56,506 bases of DNA from CAWHNT01 sp963830775 (lineage in GTDB: Bacteria > Pseudomonadota > Alphaproteobacteria > Geminicoccales > Geminicoccaceae): assembly GCA_963830775.1 (NCBI GenBank), contig CAWHNT010000016.1, forward strand, positions 1 through 56,506, given 5' to 3'. Below, piece after piece: positions 9,113-19,593 of this stretch. A program made the translations under genes and the position numbers. Position 1 is the first letter of the stretch. The number at the start of each line of letters is the position of its first letter. The notes under the pieces were generated by a model. That model saw only the letters and a list, made by a program, of their open reading frames with translations. It was not told where the DNA came from and ran no database searches.

Positions 9113-9673
9113 CGACCGAGGTCATGGCACGGAATGCGGCGCACGGCGAGGCGATCGAGCCGGGGGCGATCCGCTTCGTGCGCCTGCTGCCGGGGCCGAT
9201 CGAGCGGGTATGGGCCTTCCTCACCGAGTCCGACAAGCGCGAACGGTGGCTGGCCTCGGGTGCGATGGAGGCGCGCGTGGGTGCTGACTTCTCGCTTACC
9301 TTCCGTCATCGGCAGCTCTCGCCCGACCCGCAGCCGACGCCGGAACGGTTCAAGAAGTACGATGCGGGCCACACCTCGCATCACCGGGTCACGCGCTTCG
9401 AGCCGCCGCATCTCCTGGCCTTCACCTGGGGAAGCGGCGGCGAGGAGCCGTCGGAGGTAACTTTCGAGCTCAGCGAGGCCGGCAGCGAGGTGCGCCTGGT
9501 CCTCACCCATCGCCGCATCGTGGCACGCGACGTGCTGCTGGGCGTCTCGCGTGGCTGGCACGCGCACCTGGCCGTCCTGGTCGAGAGGCTGAACGGTCGC
9601 GAGCTGCCCTCGTTCTGGCAGCTCTTCGAACTCGCTCGAGGGCGACTACGCAAAACGGCTCAGCGACGGGTGA
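9109..9673 (+). CDS. SRPBCC/AHSA1-domain protein, C-terminal frameshift
   Basis: An activator-of-Hsp90-like START-fold protein: IRFVRLLPGPIERVWAFLTESDKRERWLASG, then HHRVTRFEPPHLLAFTWG and VRLVLTHRRIV. It pairs with the ArsR regulator as in many proteobacteria; the ligand is unknown. As written, the frame runs past the expected end into the convergent methyltransferase gene. A one-base shift near 9634 restores the family ending LEGDYAKRLSDG with a TGA at 9671-9673, overlapping the 3' end of the methyltransferase by about 14 bp. Confidence 0.78.
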
Positions 9674-10495
9674 CGACGATCTCCAGATACTCGCTGGGCA
9701 CCACCATCGTCCCGTCTTCGGCCCGGTTCAGCCGCGCGATCAGCGCCAGGAGATCGTTGGCGAGGGCCGCGGCGGCGGCGGGCTCGAGGGCGGCGAAGGT
9801 CTTCAGCACGGGCCCGTACCAGGTCCTGAAGACGTCGAGCCAGTGCTCCGGCGAGCGGTAGCGCATCACGAAGTTGCGGGGCTCCGCCTGGATCGAGGCT
9901 GCCTGCGGCCCGAACAGCTCGGCCAGGCGCTCGCGCGTGCCCCAGAGCGACGGCGGGCGGACGCCGGCGGGCGGCGGCATGTAGCCGCCGATCGTCTTGA
10001 AGAGCTGGCCGATGAAGCCGGGCGGGGTCCAGTTGGCGAGCCCGATCTTGCCGCCGGGCCGGCACACCCGGAGGAGCTCGGAGGCGGCGCGCTCCTGGTT
10101 GGGCGTGAACATCACCCCGAAGGTCGAGACGACCACGTCGAAGCTGCCGTCCTCGAACGGGCAGGGCCTCGGCATCGGCCTCGCGGAACTCGATTGCCAG
10201 CCGGTCGGCGGCGGCGCGCTCGCGGGCGTGGTCGAGCAGGGCCGGGACATAATCGGTGGCGACCACGTCGCACCAGCGGCGTGCGGCCGCCAGCGCGACG
10301 TTGCCGTTGCCGGCGGCGACGTCGAGCACGCGCTGCCCGGCGCGGATGTCCAGGGCCTCGCACAAGGACTTCGCCCACGATCTGCAGCGTGGTGCCGACG
10401 ACGGCATAGTCGCCCGAGGACCACGCGGCCTTCTGGCGGGCCTTGACCGCGGCGAGGTCCAGGACGGGGGGCATGGTGGCGATGGCCGTAGCCAT
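9660..10495 (-). CDS. Class I SAM-dependent methyltransferase, two frameshifts
   Basis: The protein starts MATAIATMPPVLDLAAVKARQKAAWSSGDYAVVGTTLQIVGE. After a frame change near 10375 it continues SLCEALDIRAGQRVLDVAAGNGNVALAAAR, the glycine-rich SAM-binding motif I. A second change near 10160 leads to FEDGSFDVVVSTFGVMFTPNQERAASELLRVCRPGGKIGLANWTP (motifs II-III of the UbiE/Methyltransf_11 type). It ends with SEYLEIVVTRR. The length, about 278 residues, is normal for the family. The substrate is not predictable. It is divergent from the BTAD regulator, with an 87-bp gap. Confidence 0.78.
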
Positions 10496-10582
10496 GGTGG
10501 CTCAACCCTCTCATGATGGTGCGATGGGCTCCGGCGCTGCAGCAGCGGCGGAACCTCGGAACCCTGAGGCTAGGGGCGGCCC

Positions 10583-12590
10583 GTGGGGACTGACGTGGTA
10601 GCCGGCGTGGGAACGACCGTGGATTCGGCGGGCGACGACCGCGGTCTTCGGCTGCGGCTGCTGGGGCCGCTGACGGTTATCCGGGACGGCGTGCCGGTGG
10701 CGCTGCCGGGCTCGCGGAAGACCCGTGCCCTCCTCGCCTACCTGGCCATGGCGCCGCGCCCGGTCGGGCGTAGCGATCTCTGCGAGCTGCTGTGGGACGT
10801 GCCGGACGACCCGCGCGGGGAGCTGCGCTGGTGCCTGAGCAAGGTCAGGGGCATCCTGGACGAGCCGGGCCGGCGGCGGGTCGAGGCCAGCGCCGACATG
10901 GTCCGGCTCGACCTCGGCGAGGGCGCCGTCGATGCGCTGGAGGTGGCCGCCGCCATGGGCGCAGGCGTGGAAAAGCTGACGGCGGAGCGCCTCCGGGAGC
11001 TGGCGCTTCTGTTCGCCGGCGACTTCCTGCAGGGGTTGGAGATCGACCGCAGCGCGCAGTTCGGCAGCTGGCTGACGGCCCATCGGCGCCGTTTCCGGAC
11101 CGGCCATGCGGCGATCCTGGAGCAGCTTGTCCACAAGCTGCCGGCGGAGGAGGCAGCCGGCCATCTCGAGAAATGGCTTGAGCTCGCCCCTTTCGACCGG
11201 CGGGCGCACGAGATCCTGCTGGGCGGGCTGGCGCGAGCGGGGCAGATCGAGGAGGGCGAGGCGCATCTGGCCGCCACGGCACGGCTGTTCGAGAGCGAGG
11301 GGCTGGACTGGGGCCCCGTTCGCGACGCCTGGCGGGTGGCGCGGGTGCCACGGGTCTCTGTAGCGGCCGTGCCGGAGCCGACCCTGCCCGTCGGGGTGAC
11401 CCGGCCCGGGCCGCGGCGGGCTTCCATCGCGGTGATGCCGTTCGTCGACCGCGCCGCGGGCAGCACCGTGCGCGGCGGGCTCGGCGACGGGCTGGCCCAC
11501 GACGTCATCACCCGCCTAGCCAAGCTGCGCAGCCTGTTCGTGATCGCGCAGGGCACGGTGCTGGCGCTGGACGGCGGCACCGGCGACGCCGCCCGGACGC
11601 TGGCCGTGGACTATGTCGCCAATGGCTGGTTCCGCCGCCAGGGCACCCGCATCACCGTGAGCGTCGAGCTGAGCGAGACACGCACGGCGCGCATCGTCTG
11701 GGCCGAGGTGTTCGACCGCACGCTGGATGACGCGCTCCTGGTCCTGGAGGAGCTCGGCAACCGGATCGTCGCCTCGCTCGCGCACGAGATCGAGACCGCC
11801 GAGCGCAACCGGGCGATCCTCAAGCCGCCGAGCTCGCTCGACGCCTGGGAGGCCCACCACCGCGGCCTCTGGCACATGTACCGGTTCGACCGGGCGGAGA
11901 ACGAGCGCGCACAGCACTTCTTCAAGATGGCCGTGGAGCTCGATCCCACCTTCGCGCAGGCCTATGCCGGGCTCTCCTTCACCCATTTCCAGAACGCGTT
12001 CCAGGGCTGGGCCAACCGCGACCGGGAGATCGGGCAGGCCTTCGAGACCGCAGGGCTGGGCCTGATGGTCGACGACCGCGATCCGGCGGCGCACTGGGCA
12101 ATGGGCCGGGCCCTGTGGCTGCGCGGGCAGCAGGACCATTCGGTGGCCGAGTTGGAGACCTGCGGTCGACCTCAGCCCGAACTTCGCGCTTGGCCATTAT
12201 GCCCTGGCCTTCGTCCACTCCCAGGCCGGCGACCCGGAAGCTGCGATCCGTGCCGCCGACCTGTCGCGCGAGCTCAGTCCTCTCGACCCGATGCTGTTCG
12301 GGATGCTGGGCTCCCGGGCGATGGCGCTGATCCGGCTCGGCCGCATGGAGGAGGCGGCCGAGTGGGCGCTGCGTGCCGCCGCCCGCCCCAACGCCCATGC
12401 CCACATCCTGGCCATCGCCGCCCACTGCCTGGCGCTCGCCGGGCGGCCGCGCGAAGCCGAGGGCATGGTGGCGGCGATCCGGACGGCACGGCCGCATTAT
12501 GGCATCGAGGACTTCCTGGCCGCCTTCCGCTTCACGCCGGATACGGTGAACCTCTTCCGGCGGAGTGGGCGACGGATAGGGCTTGGCTGA
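10583..12590 (+). CDS. BTAD/SARP-type regulator with TolB-like and TPR domains
   Basis: A GTG-started regulator of about 668 residues. N-terminal winged helix (LRLLGPLTVIRDGVPVALPGSRKTRALLAYLAMAP, then DLCELLWDVPDDPRGELRWCLSKVR), then a bacterial transcriptional-activation domain to about residue 250. Next is a TolB-like segment typical of COG5616 (SIAVMPFVDRAAG, GLGDGLAHDVITRLAKL, DYVANGWFRRQGTRITVSVEL). TPR repeats finish it (FFKMAVELDPTFAQAYAGLSFTH). A frame change near 12165 is needed to continue VDLSPNFALGHYALAFVHSQAGDPEAA to the true end at 12590. Such proteins resemble adenylate-cyclase-associated regulators that lack the cyclase. Its target may be the divergent methyltransferase (inference). 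Confidence 0.8.
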
Positions 12591-12646
12591 TGACCGGGGC
12601 CGCCGGAGAAGATAGGTTTGGCGCATAAGCTCGGAGGCCGAACGTC

Positions 12647-12880
12647 ATGCGACCGGACATCCAGGTGCTGCTCAGCGGTGCCCTCACCTTCGGTGTGCCG
12701 CTTCTTCTCGCCGTTCGGGAGCTGCTCGTGCTGAACCGGGATCCCGCCCCACCGGCCGCTGATGACGATCCTGATTCCGAGCCGTCGTCGCCGCTGCTCC
12801 CGCCCTGCCCGATGCTGGAGGCGCGCGAGCTGACTCCGATGGCACCTGCGGCGCGCACCCGTGCGCTCGAGCCGGTCTGA
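12647..12880 (+). CDS. Small single-pass membrane protein, unknown function
   Basis: 77 codons: one N-terminal hydrophobic helix (VLLSGALTFGVPLLLAVRELLVL) followed by a proline- and acid-rich cytosolic or periplasmic tail (DPAPPAADDDPDSEPSSP). No enzymatic motif. It starts 56 bp after the BTAD regulator's corrected end and 4 bp before the next gene, so it may be cotranscribed with either. GC-rich coding-like third positions support a real gene, but I do not recognise the family. Confidence 0.5.
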   Translation: MRPDIQVLLSGALTFGVPLLLAVRELLVLNRDPAPPAADDDPDSEPSSPLLPPCPMLEARELTPMAPAARTRALEPV

Positions 12881-12884
12881 GCCC

Positions 12885-13964
12885 ATGAGCAACGAGCATC
12901 TGACGATCCGGAGCCTGCGCGCGCGGCCTGTCGTGGTGCCGCTGCGGCGGGCGGTGCGGACGGCGGTGGGCACAATCGAGGCGGCCCCGCTGGTCCTGAT
13001 CGACGTGGCGACGGAGGAGGGCGTCACCGGCCGCTCCTACCTCTTCGGCTACACAAGGCCGGCGCTCGGGCCGCTGGTGCGGCTCGTCGAGGAGCTGGAT
13101 GCCGAGCTGAAGGGGCAGGCGGTGGTGCCGGTGGAGCGGATGCGCTGGTTCGACCGGCGCTTCCGGCTCATCGGCTGGCAGGGCCTGATCGGTATGGTGG
13201 TCTCCGGGCTCGACATGGCGTTCTGGGACGCCCTGGGGCAGGCCGCCGGTTGGCCGGTGGCGCGGCTGCTGGGCGGCGAGCCGAAGCCGCTGCCGGCCTA
13301 TGACAGCTACGGGGCCATCGACCCGCGCGCCGACGAGGGCGACATCCGGCGCTCGCTGGAGGCGGGCTTCCGGGCGATCAAGATCAAGCTCGGCGAGGGG
13401 GACCTGGCGAAGGACCTGGCCTCCGTGAAGGCGGTGCGCGGGATGATCGGCCCCGACGTGGCGCTGATGGTGGACTACAATCAGAGCCTCGATCCTGCGG
13501 AGGCCTGCCGGCGTGCCGAGCGCCTGCGCGAGTTCGATCTCGGCTGGATCGAGGAGCCGGTGCCGGCCGAGGACCTGCAGGGGCACGCGCTGGTGCGCAA
13601 GGCGGGCGTGCCGGTGCAGACGGGCGAGAACTGGTGGTTCCCGCGCGACATGCAGAAGGCGATCGCCGCCGGCGCCTGCGACCTCGCCATGCCCGACGTG
13701 ATGAAGATCGGCGGCGTCACCGGCTGGCTCCGCGCCATGGGTCAGGCCGAGGCGGCCTCGATCCCGATGTCGAGCCACATCTTCGTCGAGACCAGCGCGC
13801 ACGTGATGGCGGTGACGCCCACGGCGCACTGGCTGGAGCATCTCGACTTCGCCGGCGCCATCCTGGAGGAGCCGTGCCGCGTGGTGGACGGCACGATCAC
13901 CGCCAGGGGGCCGGGCTTGGGCCTGAGCTGGAACGAGGCGGCGGTGGCGCGCTACGCCGCCTAG
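12885..13964 (+). CDS. Mandelate racemase/muconate lactonizing enzyme family protein
   Basis: An intact enolase-superfamily enzyme of 359 residues. The N-terminal capping domain begins SLRARPVVVPLRRAVRTAVG. The barrel carries the KxK acid/base pair (FRAIKIKLGEG near 165), metal ligands in DYNQS, WIEEPVPAED and QTGENWW, and the late His in MSSHIFVETSAHV. The KxK plus late His arrangement is that of the mandelate racemase subgroup, which abstracts a proton alpha to a carboxylate of a sugar acid or similar substrate. Specificity cannot be assigned. ATG 12885 follows the small membrane gene by 4 bp. Confidence 0.88.
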   Translation: MSNEHLTIRSLRARPVVVPLRRAVRTAVGTIEAAPLVLIDVATEEGVTGRSYLFGYTRPALGPLVRLVEELDAELKGQAVVPVERMRWFDRRFRLIGWQGLIGMVVSGLDMAFWDALGQAAGWPVARLLGGEPKPLPAYDSYGAIDPRADEGDIRRSLEAGFRAIKIKLGEGDLAKDLASVKAVRGMIGPDVALMVDYNQSLDPAEACRRAERLREFDLGWIEEPVPAEDLQGHALVRKAGVPVQTGENWWFPRDMQKAIAAGACDLAMPDVMKIGGVTGWLRAMGQAEAASIPMSSHIFVETSAHVMAVTPTAHWLEHLDFAGAILEEPCRVVDGTITARGPGLGLSWNEAAVARYAA

Positions 13965-13967
13965 GTT

Positions 13968-14003
13968 TTCCTCGTGCCTACCGGCCGCTGGCCTGCCTGA
14001 GGC
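13968..14003 (+). repeat. 36-bp REP-like dispersed repeat, copy A
   Basis: A 36-bp GC-rich unit with an internal palindrome (CGGCCGCTGGCC) and conserved flanks TTCCTCGTGCCTA and TGAGGC. Two further copies with few mismatches lie at 46373-46408 and 46416-46451. This copy lies between two convergent genes, and an extended stem CTGGCC...GGCCAG (13988-14006) could also act as a bidirectional hairpin. Confidence 0.6.
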
Positions 14004-14007
14004 CAGC

Positions 14008-15310
14008 TCAGCAGTCGAGCGTGGTCTCGCGCTCCCAGTCGGTGACGGTGCCGCAATAGCGGTCCCACTCGCGGCGCTTCAGCTTCGTGTAGGCGTCGAC
14101 CAGCTCGGACCCGAAGCCGGCGCGGGCGATGGCGGACTTCTCCAGCGCACGGATCGAATCCAGCAGGTTGAGCGGGAGGCGGCGCGCACCCTCGGCCTTG
14201 TGCCCCTCGGTGTACATGTTGAGGTCGCTGCGCGGGCCGGGGTCGCGGGCCTGTGCCATGCCGTCGAGGCCCAGCATGAGAACCGCCGCCTGGCCGAGAT
14301 AGGGGTTCATGGCCCCGTCGGCCAGGCGGAGCTCGAAGCGGCCGGCATCGGGGACGCGGACCATGTGGGTGCGGTTGTTGCCGGACCAGGTGACCATGTT
14401 GGGCGACCAGGTGGCACCCGAGAGGGTGACCGGGGCGTTGAGGCGCTTGTAGCTGTTCACGGTGGGGTTGAAGACGGCGCAGAGCTGGTCGGCGCCGTTC
14501 ATGATCCCGCCCAGGAACTGGTAGGCACGGGCCGAGAGGCCCAGACCGTCGGCGGGATCGTTGAAGACGTTCGTGCCACCGTCCCACAGCGAGACGTGCA
14601 TGTGGCAGCCATTGCCGGTCAGGTGGCGGAAGGGCTTGGGCATGAAGGTGGCGCGCAGCCCGTGCCGCTCGGCCAGGGTCTTGACCATGTACTTGAAGAA
14701 GGCGTGGCGGTCGGCGGTGAGGAGGCAGTCGGCGTAGGTCCAGTTCATCTCGAACTGGCCGTTGGCGTCCTCATGGTCGTTCTGGTAGGGGCCCCAGCCC
14801 AGCGTCTCCATGGCGTCGCAGATGGCGGTGATGACATCGAAGCGCCGCATCAGCGCCGACTGGTCGTAGCAGGGCTTCTCCTGCGTATCGCGCCCGTCGG
14901 CCAGGGCCTGGCCGTCGGGGGTGAGCAGGAAGTACTCGCACTCCACGCCGGACTTCATGGCCAAGCCCTGGCTGGCTGCCTTCCCGATCTGGCGCTTGAG
15001 GGCCACGCGCGGGCTCGCCTGGACGGGCTCGCCGTCCATGACGAGGTCGGCTGCCAGCCAGCCCACCTCCGGCTGCCAGGGGAGCTGGATCAGGCTCGAG
15101 GGATCGGGCACGGCCCACATGTCCGGGTGGGCGGGGGTCATGTCGAGCCAGGTGGCGAAGCCCGCGAACCCGGCCCCGCTGGCCTGCATCTCGGCGATGG
15201 CCGAGGTCGGGCACCAGCTTCGCCCGCAGCACCCCGAAGAGATCGACGAAGCTGATCAGGAAGTACCTTATGCCGCGGTCCTTCGCGGCGCGCGTCAAGT
15301 CGTCTGCCAT
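14008..15310 (-). CDS. Glutamine synthetase, GlnT/type III-like (or gamma-glutamylmethylamide synthetase)
   Basis: A 434-codon span. The N-terminus ADDLTRAAKDRGIRYFLISFVDLFGVLRAKLVP is separated by a one-base frameshift near 15200 from SGAGFAGFATWLDMTPAHPDMWAVPD and the rest. Catalytic blocks are complete: ECEYFLLTPDG, NDHEDANGQFEMNWTYADCLLTADR, GNGCHMHVSLWDG, SGNNRTHMVRVPDAGRFELR and GAMNPYLGQAAVL. The size (about 435) and the GNDHEDANGQFE-type block are those of the GlnT group, which ligates ammonia or methylamine to glutamate with ATP. The two activities cannot be separated by sequence here. It follows tolC by 69 bp on the same strand. Confidence 0.85.
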
Positions 15311-15379
15311 GCTTTCCTCCCGCCCCCGCCGCCTGAGTACGGCGAAGCCGGGTCAGGGCTCAAGCCCCTGGGCAGCCGC

Positions 15380-16779
15380 CTACTTCGCCCCATCCAGCCC
15401 GAACAGCCGGGTCCGGTTACGCTCGTAGTACACGACCGGATTGTACGTCTCGATCCCGAGCTTGAGGTCGTCCACGGTCAGCTCGCCGATGGCGGCCTTG
15501 AGCTGGTAGGTGACCACCACGTAGTCGCGGCGGGCACGGACCAGGTTGACCTGCGACGTGAACAGCTCCTGCTCGGCGTCGAGGACGTCGAGCACGGTGC
15601 GCGAGCCGACCAGGGCTTCCTGCTGGACGCCCTCGAGCGCGATGCGGTTGGCCTTCACCTCGTCCTGGAAGGAGCGGATGGCAGCACGGGCGGCGTAGAC
15701 CTGGTCCCAGGTGCGGCTGACGTTCTCGCGCACGCTGCGCTGGGAGGAATTCGAGGGTGGAGCGGATCTGCAGCGCCTGCTCGCGGGCCTGGCGGACCTG
15801 GGCATACTCGGCCCCGCCCTGGTAGAGCGGGATGGTGAGATTGAGGCCGATCGATGCCTCGTCCTGCCAGGGCTGCGTGGAATTGGGCTGGTCGGCGTAG
15901 CTGAGGTCGCTCTCCAGGTCGAGGCTCGGGCAGGATGGTGCCATAGGCGACGTCGACCGCCTCGCGCGCGGCGGCCAGGTTGTAGGTGGCGTTGATGATG
16001 TCCGGGTTGTTGGCGGCGATCGCCAGCGCCTGCTCGAGATTGGGCGGCAACCCCTCCGCCGGCTGGGGATCCTCGAGAACGCCGGGATCGCTTCCGATCA
16101 CCTGCCGGTACTGGGCCTGCGAGGCCGCGAGGTTCGCCTTCGCGGTCTCGATGTCGGCCCGGGCGCGGGAGAGGCGGGCCTCGGCCTGGGCGACGTCGGT
16201 GCGCGCGACCTCGCCGACCTCGAACCGGTCGCGGGTGGCACGCAGCTGCCGGCGCAGGCGCTGCTCGTTGTTCAGGGCCAAGTCCAGGACCGACTTGTCG
16301 CGCCAGACGTCGGTGTAGGCTGTGATGGCGGCGAGCAGAACCTGCTGCTCGGTCGAGATCAGGTTGGCGCGCTCGGCACTCACCTGGTTCTCCGCCTGAC
16401 GCACGCCGGCTGCGGTGCTGCCACCGGCATAGAGGTTCTGGCGGACCGAGAGGGAAACCTGCTTCGAGGTGCGGTTGGAGCTCTGCGAGCTGTCCAGCCC
16501 GCCGCTGCGGTTGCCGCGGCCGATATTGCCCTTGGCGGCTTCCAGCCCGCCATTGAGGAACAGGCTCGGGCGGTAGCCGGCCAGTGCCTGGGGCACCAGC
16601 TCGTCGGTGGCGCGCAGGAGGGCCCGGCTGAACTCGAGGTCGGGGTTGGTCTGATAGGCGTTGACCAGGGCCTCGCGCAGGGTTGTGGCCCAGCCCGGCG
16701 CCGGCGATGAAGCGAGCAACACCAGTGCCAAGGCGGTGCCGGTAAGTGCCGGGACCGATAGACGGTACCCTTGCCGCAT
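15380..16779 (-). CDS. tolC: TolC-family outer-membrane efflux channel
   Basis: The signal peptide (VPALTGTALALVLLASSPAPGWA) is followed by TLREALVNAYQTNPDLEFSRALLRATDELV, the classic TolC opening. The helical-barrel repeats then follow: QNLYAGGSTAAGVRQAENQV and TRDRFEVGEVARTDVAQAEARL. Two one-base slips (near 15935 and 15745) interrupt SYADQPNST...ASIGLNLTIPLYQGGAEYAQVRQARE and the last repeat, NVSRTWDQVYAARAAIRSFQDEVKANRIAL. The corrected protein is about 466 residues, normal for the family. It should form the outer-membrane exit duct for RND or type I export; the RND pair at 29-33 kb is a possible partner in this genome. Confidence 0.85.
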
Positions 16780-16956
16780 GCGCTACGTCCCCGTGCGTTG
16801 CCCGACCGCTCTGGTCCCGAGCGCAATCACGCCCGGTCGTTCCTCCGTCGGCGACAAGCTAGGGGCCGGGCCTGCCCCCTGGCAAGCCCGCGCGAGGCCG
16901 GGCCTGCAAGAGGGCAACAGTGCTGCGGCCGCCCGGCCACGTATTGGCGGCGGCTG

Positions 16957-18010
16957 ATGCGCAAGATCATCCACATCGACATGGACGCCTTCTACGCCTC
17001 GGTCGAGCAGCGCGACGACCCGAGCTTGCGCGGCCGGCCGGTGGCGGTGGGCTCGTCCAGCCCGCGCGGGGTCGTGCTCACGGCCAGCTACGAGGCCAGG
17101 GTGTTCGGCGTGCGCTCGGCCATGCCCTCCTTCAAGGCCCGCCAGCTCTGCCCGGACCTCCTCTTCGTCCGGCCGCGCTTCGATGCCTACAAGGAGGCGA
17201 GCCGGAGGATCCGGGCACTGATGGGCGAGCATACGAACCTGATCGAGCCGCTCTCGCTTGACGAGGCCTATCTCGACGTGACGGAGCCTCTCTCCGGCGC
17301 CGGCACCGGCGGTCGAGATCGCCAGGCGGCTGAAGGAGGCGATCCGGGCCGAGACCGGGCTCACTGCCTCGGCCGGGGTCTCGTTCACGAAGTTCCTGGC
17401 GAAGGTGGCTTCCGACTACAGGAAGCCGGACGGGCTCACGGTGATCCGGCCCGAGCAGGCGATGGCCTTCATCGCCGGCCTCGCCATCGAGCGCTTCCAC
17501 GGCGTAGGCCCGGCCACGGCCAAGCGGATGCGCTCCCTCGGGATCACCACCGGGGCCGACCTCCAGGGCAGGAGCGAGGCGGCCCTCGTCCACGCCTTCG
17601 GGCGCATGGGCCGGCACTATTACCGCATCGCCCAGGCGCTCGACGACCGGCCGGTGGAAGCGAGCCGGGCCCGGCGCTCGCTGAGCGTCGAGACCACCTA
17701 CGACACGGACCTCGGCTCACCCTCGGCGGTGCGGGAGGCGCTGGTGCCGCTGGCCGATGAGCTGGCGGTACGGCTGGTCCGCAACGGCTTTCTCGGCCGC
17801 ACGCTGACGCTGAAGCTGCGCTATGCGGATTTCCGGCTGGTGACACGGCGGGCGACGCGGCCTGCGATGATCCGCGAGGCGGCGGAGATCCTGGAGATGG
17901 GCGGCGCCCTGCTCGCCAAGGAGCCGCTGACGGGGCCGGTGCGGCTGCTGGGAGTGGGCGTGTCGAGCGAGCACGCGAGCGCCGACCCGCGGCAGCTGGC
18001 GCTGCTGTGA
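16957..18010 (+). CDS. dinB: DNA polymerase IV, one frameshift
   Basis: A Y-family translesion polymerase. It begins MRKIIHIDMDAFYASVEQRDDP with the first catalytic Asp; the second acidic pair is in PLSLDEAYLDVTEPL. A frameshift near 17303 separates this from VEIARRLKEAIRAETGLTASAGVSFTKFLAKVASDYRKPDGLTVI. Then come the HhH thumb (FHGVGPATAKRMRSLGITTGADLQ) and the little-finger domain to ...RLLGVGVSSEHASADPRQLALL. The corrected length of about 351 is typical; no beta-clamp QLxLF consensus is seen exactly, though the tail PRQLALL resembles it. It is divergent from tolC with a 177-bp gap. Confidence 0.87.
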
Positions 18011-18043
18011 AGGTCAGGGGACGAGCAGGTTACAGGAACGACC

Positions 18044-19249
18044 CTAGGGCCGTCGCATTTGAGGGGGTTGCAGTACGAGGTGAACGGGGCTGGTCGCGTT
18101 GGCATCGCTGGTGCGGAGGGGCACTGCAGTCGAGAGGTTTGCGGCGGCTTTTCCAGGGCTTGAGGACCCGCGTACCGGCAACGCCAAGCGCCACCTGCTT
18201 TTGGAAATCCTGCTGATCGCCCCTGTGCGCTGTGCACAGCGGCGGCGAGAGCTGTGCCCGACGTGGCTTTGTTCGGGCAGTTGGAGCAGGCCTTTCTCAG
18301 GCAGTTCCTCAGCCTGCCGCACAGCGTGCCCAGCCACGACACCTTGAGCCGGGTGTTCCGCCGGCTCGATTGCGAGGCGTTCCGGGCCTGCTTTGCCACC
18401 TTCATGCAGCGCTTTGCCCGGAGCTGCCAGGGTGTGGTGACGGTCGACGGCAAGACGCTGCGGCACTCGTTCGACACCGCTGCCAAGGGCTCGCCCCTGC
18501 ACATGGTCAGCGCCTGGGCCTGCGAGCGGCGCCTGGTACTGGGCCAGCTCGCGGTGGAACGGCAAGTCGAACGAGATCACCGCCGTGCCGGAGCTGCTAC
18601 GGCTGCTCTCGCTCAGGGGTGTGACCGTCACCGCCGACGCGCTGAACTGCCAGCGCGCCCATCGCCGCTCAGGTCGTCGGCCAGGGCGGCGGGAATGTCG
18701 TGGCGCTCAAAGGCAACCAGGGCACGCTGCATGATGACGTGCGCACTTTCCTTGACGATCCAGCCACGTCTCTGGCGTCGGCCACTCATACCGACGGTAA
18801 CCGCGGCCGGATCGAGCAGCGCCGGGCCAGCGTGAGCGAGGATATCGACTGGCTGCAGGCGCCGCCGTGCCTGACCGGGGCTCAAGACGGTCGGCCAAAT
18901 AACCGCGCGGCGCGAGGTCGGGGGCAAGATCACGCTGCAGACCCGCGCCTATCTGCAGCGCACCGCATTCAGCCCCGAGCGCCTCAACGAGATCGTTCGT
19001 GCGCACTGGGACATCGAGAACGGGCTGCACTGGGTCTTCGACGTGGTTATGGACGAGGACGAGGCTAGAAACCGCGAGGAGCACGGGCCGGAGAGCCTGG
19101 CCCTGCTGCGCCGCTTCGACCTCAACCTCGCCAGGCTGGAGCCCTCGAAGAGTTCCCTGCGCGGCAAGCTGAAGCGAGACCGCTGGGACGACACCTTCCT
19201 CGCCAGGCTCCTCGCTCAGAACCTAGCGGACCAAGTGCGATAGCCCTGG
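18044..19249 (+). mobile_element. ISAs1-family insertion sequence
   Basis: Imperfect inverted repeats bound the element: CTAGGGCCGTCGCATTTG at 18044 and, reading inwards, CCAGGGCTATCGCACTTG ending at 19249. Flanking 8-mers GAACGACC (18036-18043) and GAACAACC (19250-19257) differ at one base and look like a target duplication. The length of 1.2 kb fits ISAs1. It separates dinB from the TIR-AAA locus. Confidence 0.78.
18099..19243 (+). pseudogene. ISAs1-family transposase, multiple frame breaks
   Basis: Recognisable pieces in order are RFAAAFPGLEDPRTGNAKRHLLLEILLIA; LPHSVPSHDTLSRVFRRLD; GVVTVDGKTLRHSFDTA (catalytic Asp); VTVTADALNCQR (second Asp region); QVVGQGGNVVALKGNQGTLHDDV; and AHWDIENGLHWVFDVVMDEDEAR (catalytic Glu block), ending ...LARLLAQNLADQVR. 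At least four frame changes (near 18225, 18560, 18655 and 18880) separate them, so the transposase is inactive as written. Confidence 0.85.
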
Positions 19250-19257
19250 GAACAACC

Positions 19258-19593
19258 GGCCATGGCAGCTGGATTTGCAGGGCTCCGAACCGGTCCTCCT
19301 CCCCACTTTCACCTTCGCGATGAAGCTGGCTTCAGTTCGCCTTCTGATAGGAATCGGCCCGGCGGCGTGGCCTCCCTTGCAGCGCTGAACAGCAGGCCGG
19401 ACCGTTACGACGTGTTGGAACAAGGTCCGGCTTCCGAATGCGATCACCCTGGGAAGCGGCCCTGTCTGACCTTGTCTCGGACCTGGCCTTGGGGCAACCT
19501 TCTCTTTGAAGTTCTAAGCGCTGCTCAAGATACTCTCATTGTCCCCGGCATCGTCGAATGCCGGCGCCACCTCGCGAGGGGGACATGCGCGTC
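19258..19593 (+). other. Intergenic region upstream of the TIR-AAA gene
   Basis: 336 bp between the ISAs1 target duplication and the TIR gene. It holds no convincing reading frame. The only clear signal is a GA-rich Shine-Dalgarno stretch (GAGGGGG, 19576-19582), 11 bp before the ATG at 19594. The promoter of the TIR-AAA operon should lie here; I could not pick a -35/-10 pair with confidence. Confidence 0.5.

Noticed and set aside
19258..19593. Possible short genes between the ISAs1 element and the TIR gene
   Set aside because: Frames of about 110 codons exist but have no coding signature or known motif.
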